Shown in pieces: positions 59,303 through 64,000 of a stretch of 64,000 bases of DNA (positions are counted from its first letter, which is position 1; the number at the start of each line of letters is the position of its first letter). Made by a program: the position numbers and the translations under genes. The DNA is from Sutcliffiella rhizosphaerae (lineage in GTDB: Bacteria; Bacillota; Bacilli; Bacillales; Bacillaceae_I): positions 124,001-188,000 of the forward strand of contig NZ_CAKJTJ010000002.1 of assembly GCF_917563925.1 (NCBI RefSeq), in the 5' to 3' direction. The notes under the pieces were generated by a model. It was not told the DNA's origin and made no database searches. It was given only the letters and a program-made list of their open reading frames with translations.

Positions 59303-60652
59303 TTACTTAAGCTTATGCACGGCATTTATAAAAATGTCACCACGTTGTTCAAATGTTTTATATTGATCCCAACTGGCACATGCAGGGGATAATAATATAA
59401 CATCTCCACTCTCAGACATTTCATAAGCCACCGGTACGGCTTTTTCCACATTATCGACATGTTTTATATGTTTTATTCCAGCTGCCTCAGCTGTATTAAT
59501 TAATTTCAGGGCTGTTTCTCCAAATGTAATAAGCGACTTAACATTTTTTAAGTAAGGAATAAGTTCATCGAAGTCATTTCCGCGATCGAGACCTCCAGCA
59601 AGCAAAATGACATTCTCATCGAAGGATGAGAGGGCAGCTTGAGTAGAGAGGATGTTTGTAGCCTTCGAATCATTATAGAACTTTCTTTCATTTATTCTAT
59701 CTACAAATTGCAAGCGATGTTTAACTCCAGTAAAGCTTGTAAGTACATGGATAATTGATTCATTGGAACCACCATATAGTTTAACCGCAGAAATTGCTGC
59801 AAGTATATTCTCTAGATTGTGTTTGCCAGGTAATACAATCTCGTCTACTTTGATAATACTTTCTCCTTGAAAGTAAACAATACCGTCTTCAATATATGCT
59901 CCGTCTACCTTTCTCGTAGTTGAAAAAGGAATAATTGTAGAACTGGCTTCTTTTACAAGCTCCATGACGATTTCATCATCCACATTTACAACAGTATAAT
60001 CTTCCTTCGTTTGGTTCATGAATATTCTCGCTTTAGCTTTTCCATACTCTCCCAAACTACCATGATAATCTAAATGAGCTTCAAAAATATTTAACAATAT
60101 AGCTATCTTTGGTCGAAATGTTTCAATCCCCATCAATTGAAAGGAAGACAGCTCTGTAACCATCACATTATCATTTTCTGCATTTTGCGCAACTTCTACA
60201 GAAACATTGCCGATATTACCTGCCACGAGAGGCTTTTTCTCATCCGTTGCAAGTATCTCATTTATGATTGTAGTAGTTGTCGTCTTACCATTTGATCCTG
60301 TAATTGCAATGTAAGGCGCTTCACTAATTTGATAAGCAAGCTCTACTTCAGTCAAAATAGAGATTTCTTTTTCCATCGCTACTTTGAGTAAGGGATTACT
60401 ATAAGGAATTCCAGGATTTTTGAAGATAACATCTACCTTTTGATCCAGAAGACTCAATGGGTGACTTCCACCGATTACAGTGATACCTTTGGATATTAGA
60501 TACTGTGCTTGCTCATTATCTTCAATTGGGCTTCTATCATTGACTGTAACATTTGCACCTAGATTATGTAACAATTCCGCTGTAGCTGTTCCACTTTTTG
60601 CCAAACCAAGTACAAGTACATTTTTTTCTTTATATTGGTTGATTTCTTTCAT
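59303..60652 (-). CDS. murD: UDP-N-acetylmuramoylalanine--D-glutamate ligase
   Basis: MurD (449 residues) adds D-glutamate to UDP-MurNAc-L-Ala with ATP. An N-terminal Rossmann-like UDP-binding domain ([16 protein letters not shown]) is followed by the ATPase domain with GSNGKTT at 119-125 and [12 protein letters not shown], and a C-terminal domain from about 300 (HRLQFV). The ATG at 60652 is two bases after the mraY stop and GAGGTG lies in the end of mraY, so the two are coupled. Confidence 0.96.
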   Translation of the reverse strand: MKEINQYKEKNVLVLGLAKSGTATAELLHNLGANVTVNDRSPIEDNEQAQYLISKGITVIGGSHPLSLLDQKVDVIFKNPGIPYSNPLLKVAMEKEISILTEVELAYQISEAPYIAITGSNGKTTTTTIINEILATDEKKPLVAGNIGNVSVEVAQNAENDNVMVTELSSFQLMGIETFRPKIAILLNIFEAHLDYHGSLGEYGKAKARIFMNQTKEDYTVVNVDDEIVMELVKEASSTIIPFSTTRKVDGAYIEDGIVYFQGESIIKVDEIVLPGKHNLENILAAISAVKLYGGSNESIIHVLTSFTGVKHRLQFVDRINERKFYNDSKATNILSTQAALSSFDENVILLAGGLDRGNDFDELIPYLKNVKSLITFGETALKLINTAEAAGIKHIKHVDNVEKAVPVAYEMSESGDVILLSPACASWDQYKTFEQRGDIFINAVHKLK

Positions 60653-60653
60653 A

Positions 60654-61628
60654 TTAGATCCACACCTCAAGATATATTCCTAACATTGCAAACAATAACC
60701 CAACAGTCCAGAATGTAACAACCACTCGCCACTCTGACCAACCAACAAGTTCATAGTGATGGTGCAAAGGACTCATTTTAAATACCCTTCTTCCAGTTGC
60801 TTTGAAGGAAATAACTTGAATAATAACTGAAAGTGTTTCAATGACAAATATACCACCGATAATAATAAGAATGAGTTCAAGCTTTAACAAAATAGCTACA
60901 GTTGCAATTGCTCCTCCAAGAGCCAATGATCCCGTATCTCCCATAAACACTTTTGCAGGATGAGCATTGAACACTAGGAAACCTAAAAGTGCACCTACTA
61001 CAGCTACTGCGAAGATGGAAACCTCAAATTGTGATTGATACCACGCCATTATCGCAAAAGCTCCAAATGCAACAGCTGCTGTTCCGGAAACAAGGCCATC
61101 CAAACCATCAGTCAAATTGACGGCATTAGAGAACCCAACCAACCAGAATATTAGGAATAGAACATAGAAAAAGCCAAGTTCAATGGAAATACTTGTGCCA
61201 GGTATACTTACCGCTGTTGAAAATTCAAACTGGACAAACACAAAATAAAAAATGACTGCAATAACGATCTGTCCAATTAGTTTTTGCAAGGAAGTTAATC
61301 CAAGATTTCGTTTTAGGACAACTTTGATAAAATCATCAAGAAAACCTAAAAGTCCGTAACCTAAAGTGACAAATAGTAAAAGATACGTTTCTACAGAAGT
61401 CTCCGCAAAATAGCCAGTTATCATAAGAGTTGTCACCACAATGGAAAGAAGAATCATGATACCTCCCATTGTTGGTGTGCCGGTTTTTTTCTGATGAGAT
61501 TGTGGTCCCTCTTCCCTGATGCTCTGACCGAATTTTAGTCTTCGCAGGAAGGGAATAAAAATTGGCGATAATAGTACAGTAATTAAAAAAGACATAACGA
61601 TTGCAAATAGTACAACTTGTTGTTGCAT
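60654..61628 (-). CDS. mraY: Phospho-N-acetylmuramoyl-pentapeptide transferase
   Basis: MraY (324 residues) transfers phospho-MurNAc-pentapeptide to undecaprenyl phosphate to give lipid I. Ten membrane segments are visible. Catalytic loops contain [18 protein letters not shown] and [12 protein letters not shown], and the HHH motif is in [20 protein letters not shown] precedes the ATG. A 407-bp region upstream holds its likely promoter, so it may be expressed apart from murE. Confidence 0.97.
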   Translation of the reverse strand: MQQQVVLFAIVMSFLITVLLSPIFIPFLRRLKFGQSIREEGPQSHQKKTGTPTMGGIMILLSIVVTTLMITGYFAETSVETYLLLFVTLGYGLLGFLDDFIKVVLKRNLGLTSLQKLIGQIVIAVIFYFVFVQFEFSTAVSIPGTSISIELGFFYVLFLIFWLVGFSNAVNLTDGLDGLVSGTAAVAFGAFAIMAWYQSQFEVSIFAVAVVGALLGFLVFNAHPAKVFMGDTGSLALGGAIATVAILLKLELILIIIGGIFVIETLSVIIQVISFKATGRRVFKMSPLHHHYELVGWSEWRVVVTFWTVGLLFAMLGIYLEVWI

Positions 61629-61736
61629 CGTTATTCCCTCCTCTCCAAAATTTTATTGTTAGGTATTACTTCAACGAAAATGTCGTTTAATACCGTCATT
61701 TAACAATTTACTGCTAAAAAGGTGTACCAAACATAA

Positions 61737-61765
61737 ATTCTATCTGTTTTTCTGTGACATGGAAA
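61737..61765 (-). promoter_or_regulatory. Candidate sigma-A promoter of mraY-murD
   Basis: TTTCCA (61760-61765) and TAGAAT (61737-61742) are 17 bp apart on the minus strand, about 110 bp before mraY. Confidence 0.45.
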
Positions 61766-61970
61766 TACTTTTTTTAATTTTTCTAGCAAAAACAAAACTA
61801 TTTCATTAAATCACGGACAAATTTTAGGAAAAAAAGTGACTAACGAAATAGCCGAATCTATATGGGATGTTTGCGGAATATTTGTTGCCTTGGCGTTTTT
61901 GGAAGTGTTTGAAATAAAAGACAAGCTTTCAAATAATTTATGGATAGAAAGCAAAACCCACACTACTTAA

Positions 61971-61990
61971 TAGCACAAACTAGCACAAAC
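61971..61990. repeat. 10-bp tandem direct repeat
   Basis: TAGCACAAAC occurs twice head to tail, 45 bp after the murE stop. It could be slippage or a doubled binding site. Confidence 0.5.
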
Positions 61991-62035
61991 TTTTAGAAAA
62001 GAGCATATGTGTTAAATGGTACCTACCTTTAATGT

Positions 62036-63505
62036 CTATGAACTTATCTTGGAATGTATTGCTTCAAGTGCTACTTTTCTATCATCAAATTCAATTGTTC
62101 TATCACCAATTAGCTGATATGTTTCGTGCCCTTTTCCTGCAATAAGCACGACATCTCCTTTTTCCGCTTCACTAATCACCTTATAAATTGCATTGCGTCG
62201 ATCTTCCACCACTTCATAATTTCTGTCCAATACCCCAGCTCTCATATCAGAGAAAATTTGTTCGGGATCCTCCGAGCGTGGGTTATCCGAAGTAAATACA
62301 GCTTTATTAGCGTAATTAACAGCCACGGCAGCCATTAATGGACGCTTAGATCGATCCCTGTCCCCTCCACAACCAATAATGCAATAGATATTTTTATCTG
62401 ATAGTTGTTTAGTAGCTTTCAGCACATTTTCAAGACTATCAGGAGTATGTGCGTAGTCGACAATTACTGTAAAATCCTGTCCACCCTCAATGACCTCAAA
62501 TCTACCTGGGACCCCAGTGACACTTTCGATCACTGGAATGATGGTGCTCATCGGTATATTTGAAACGTAGCATGCACTTATAGCTGCAAGCACGTTATAA
62601 ACACTAAATTTCCCTACTAATTTTAAATGGATAGGGATGACTTTGTTGTCATAAACCAAATCAAATGTTGTTCCTTTGGCAGATGTCACTACATTCTTTG
62701 CCATGATGTCACTTTTCTGCTTGATTCCGTAAGTGAGTACCTGAGCAGCGGTAGCCCTCTTGAAAAACTCACTAGACGGATCATCGGAATTTAAAACAGC
62801 AAATTTTGGTTTCTTTTGGTTATATATATTCCCGAGAGAAGAAAATAATAGTGACTTTGCGAATTGATATTCCTGCATAGTATGGTGATAATCTAAATGA
62901 TCTTGGGTTAGATTGGTGAGAACCGCTACATCAAAATCGCAGCCATGAACCCTCCCCATATGAAGGGCATGTGAAGATACCTCCATCACAACTGTATCCA
63001 CATCATTCTCTATCATTTGCTGAAATGATTTTTGAAGTGTTAATGCATCTGGAGTGGTATTTTTAACAGGAAAAGCCTGGTTTCCGATTTTCATATAGAT
63101 AGTTCCTATCATTCCTGTTTTCAGTTGGTGATGTTGACAGATGGCTTCAATAATATGAGTGGTCGTCGTTTTTCCATTAGTACCTGTTACACCAATGAGT
63201 TTAAGTTTATGTGTCGGCTGTCCGTAAAAAACATCTGCTAAAATAGCCATTGCCCTAGTTGTATCTGGTACAACTATTACGGGTACATTAACATCCAGCA
63301 TTCTCTCAGAAATAATTGCCACGGCTCCATTTTCTACTGCCTCAAAAGCAAAATCATGCCCATCAACCGTGTACCCTTTGATACCAAAAAATAAACTCCC
63401 CTTTTTTGTCTTCCGGGAATCCATTGCAAGCGAAGTGATATCTGGATTTTCCCTAGATGACACTTCATATCGGTGCAAATTCTGTATTAGCTCTTGAAGT
63501 TTCAT
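62036..63505 (-). CDS. murE: UDP-N-acetylmuramoyl-tripeptide synthetase (meso-DAP adding) MurE
   Basis: MurE (489 residues) adds the third stem-peptide residue. The ATP motif TGTNGKTT is at 107-114, and the DNPR motif (in [10 protein letters not shown]) indicates meso-diaminopimelate rather than lysine, as expected in Bacillus. Three Mur ligase domains are intact. AAAGGAG precedes the ATG. The murE-spoVD gap is 202 bp with a promoter candidate. Confidence 0.97.
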   Translation of the reverse strand: MKLQELIQNLHRYEVSSRENPDITSLAMDSRKTKKGSLFFGIKGYTVDGHDFAFEAVENGAVAIISERMLDVNVPVIVVPDTTRAMAILADVFYGQPTHKLKLIGVTGTNGKTTTTHIIEAICQHHQLKTGMIGTIYMKIGNQAFPVKNTTPDALTLQKSFQQMIENDVDTVVMEVSSHALHMGRVHGCDFDVAVLTNLTQDHLDYHHTMQEYQFAKSLLFSSLGNIYNQKKPKFAVLNSDDPSSEFFKRATAAQVLTYGIKQKSDIMAKNVVTSAKGTTFDLVYDNKVIPIHLKLVGKFSVYNVLAAISACYVSNIPMSTIIPVIESVTGVPGRFEVIEGGQDFTVIVDYAHTPDSLENVLKATKQLSDKNIYCIIGCGGDRDRSKRPLMAAVAVNYANKAVFTSDNPRSEDPEQIFSDMRAGVLDRNYEVVEDRRNAIYKVISEAEKGDVVLIAGKGHETYQLIGDRTIEFDDRKVALEAIHSKISS

Positions 63506-63707
63506 GTGAATCTAACTCCTTTAGCATTCTCCAAACCTAATTGTTTTTTTCTTCATCAATGAACAGGAAAAGCGTTTATCCCTAATAATCTCTTTATCTC
63601 CATTCTATCCTATTTAGGAAAAATAAACCAAGGAACGATAAAGAAAAATAATCGCTTTTCCATGTCCTAAAGGTAAATGAATCTCTTTTCTCATAACTTA
63701 TCGTTGT
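63506..63707. other. spoVD-murE intergenic region
   Basis: GGAAAAGCG (63566-63574) and CGCTTTTCC (63653-63661) are perfect inverted repeats bounding a 96-bp segment, with an inner CTTTATC/GATAAAG pair. Within it, on the minus strand, TTGGTT-N18-TAGAAT is a possible murE promoter. Confidence 0.5.
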
Positions 63708-64000
63708 TTAATCTTTTCCAGAAAGGTAAACTCTGACCGTGGAGCCTTCTTTTACTTTTGTTCCTGGAGCAGGTGCTTGTTGGACGACGGTATCACCATC
63801 TCCACTAATATCCAGTTGAAGTGTGACCAGTTGTTGCAAAAGTTCTTTACGTGTCATACCTTTTAAATCAGGAACTTCCACAAGCGGTACATCTGGCCAT
63901 TTCAATTCCTTTTCAATTTGCCCTTTTCTCTTATCTACTCCAAGTTCAATTAGGCTATCCTCCATTATATTCCCAACTATCGGCGCTGCTACAACTCCAC
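63708..64000 (-). CDS. spoVD: Stage V sporulation protein D (penicillin-binding protein), C-terminal part
   Basis: The frame is open to the window edge, so only the last 96 residues are seen. They begin with GVVAAPIVGNIMEDSL, the end of the transpeptidase domain (compare GG-VAAPVF in class B PBPs), followed by one PASTA domain (VPDLKGMTRKELLQQL to VYLSGKD). One PASTA domain and location upstream of murE identify SpoVD, the cortex PBP that partners SpoVE, rather than PbpB. The catalytic serine lies outside the window. Confidence 0.92.
   Translation of the reverse strand, partial: GVVAAPIVGNIMEDSLIELGVDKRKGQIEKELKWPDVPLVEVPDLKGMTRKELLQQLVTLQLDISGDGDTVVQQAPAPGTKVKEGSTVRVYLSGKD

Larger units (their letters stand above)
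61629..62035. other. murE-mraY intergenic region
   Basis: These 407 bp have no supported gene. They contain a promoter candidate for mraY (61737-61765) and a perfect tandem duplication of TAGCACAAAC at 61971-61990. No clear terminator for murE is seen. Confidence 0.5.

Overview
The window is a low-GC, endospore-forming Firmicute, most likely Bacillus sensu lato (family Bacillaceae). The basis is the sporulation genes spoVM, spoIIGA, sigE, sigG, spoVE and spoVD, a T-box leader, three PyrR attenuators, strong AGGAGG ribosome binding sites, and a gene order that follows the Bacillus subtilis spoVD-to-yloV chromosome segment almost gene for gene. Nearly all genes lie on the minus strand; rpmB, rqcH and one lipoprotein gene are on the plus strand.

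Layout from low to high coordinates (for minus-strand genes, transcription runs from right to left). 0.1-3.8 kb: fakA/yloU, plus-strand rpmB, the 26-residue spoVM and thiN. 3.8-18 kb: a translation and signalling block of rpe, rsgA, prkC, prpC, rlmN, rsmB, fmt, def, priA, coaBC, rpoZ, gmk, remA and yloC. 18-22.7 kb: divergent calcium ATPase yloB and rqcH. 22.8-27.2 kb: an accessory stretch not seen at this place in B. subtilis, with an ECF sigma factor and membrane anti-sigma candidate, a foldase-like lipoprotein, a NERD-domain protein and a 0.8-kb array of phased 21-bp repeats. 27.2-39.1 kb: the complete UMP operon pyrR-P-B-C-AA-AB-K-D-F-E with three attenuators. 39.1-44.5 kb: ylyB, lspA, ileS with its T-box, and divIVA. 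44.5-50.8 kb: ylmH, ylmG, sepF, ylmE, ylmD, ylmC, sigG, sigE and spoIIGA. 51-64 kb: the division and cell wall cluster ftsZ, ftsA, sbp, ylxX, ylxW, divIB, murB, spoVE, murD, mraY, murE and the 3' end of spoVD. murG is absent from its usual place between spoVE and murB.

The genes work together in recognisable sets. pyrP imports uracil and the pyr enzymes make UMP under PyrR. Fmt, Def, RlmN, RsmB, RsgA and IleS serve translation. RqcH (21 kb) and YlmH/RqcP (44.5 kb) are two parts of bacterial ribosome-associated quality control. PrkC and PrpC form a PASTA kinase/phosphatase pair that senses cell wall material. FtsZ, FtsA, SepF, DivIVA and DivIB build the septum, while MurB, MurD, MurE and MraY supply precursor. 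SpoIIGA activates SigE, and SigG acts later in the forespore.

The points most worth a second look are the dyad-rich, attenuator-like leader in front of coaBC, the two-level 21/216-bp repeat array, the ECF sigma module with its own near-consensus promoter, the murG-less gap filled with inverted repeats, and a hairpin over the sigG ribosome binding site. No rRNA, tRNA, CRISPR array, intact insertion sequence or prophage gene was seen.
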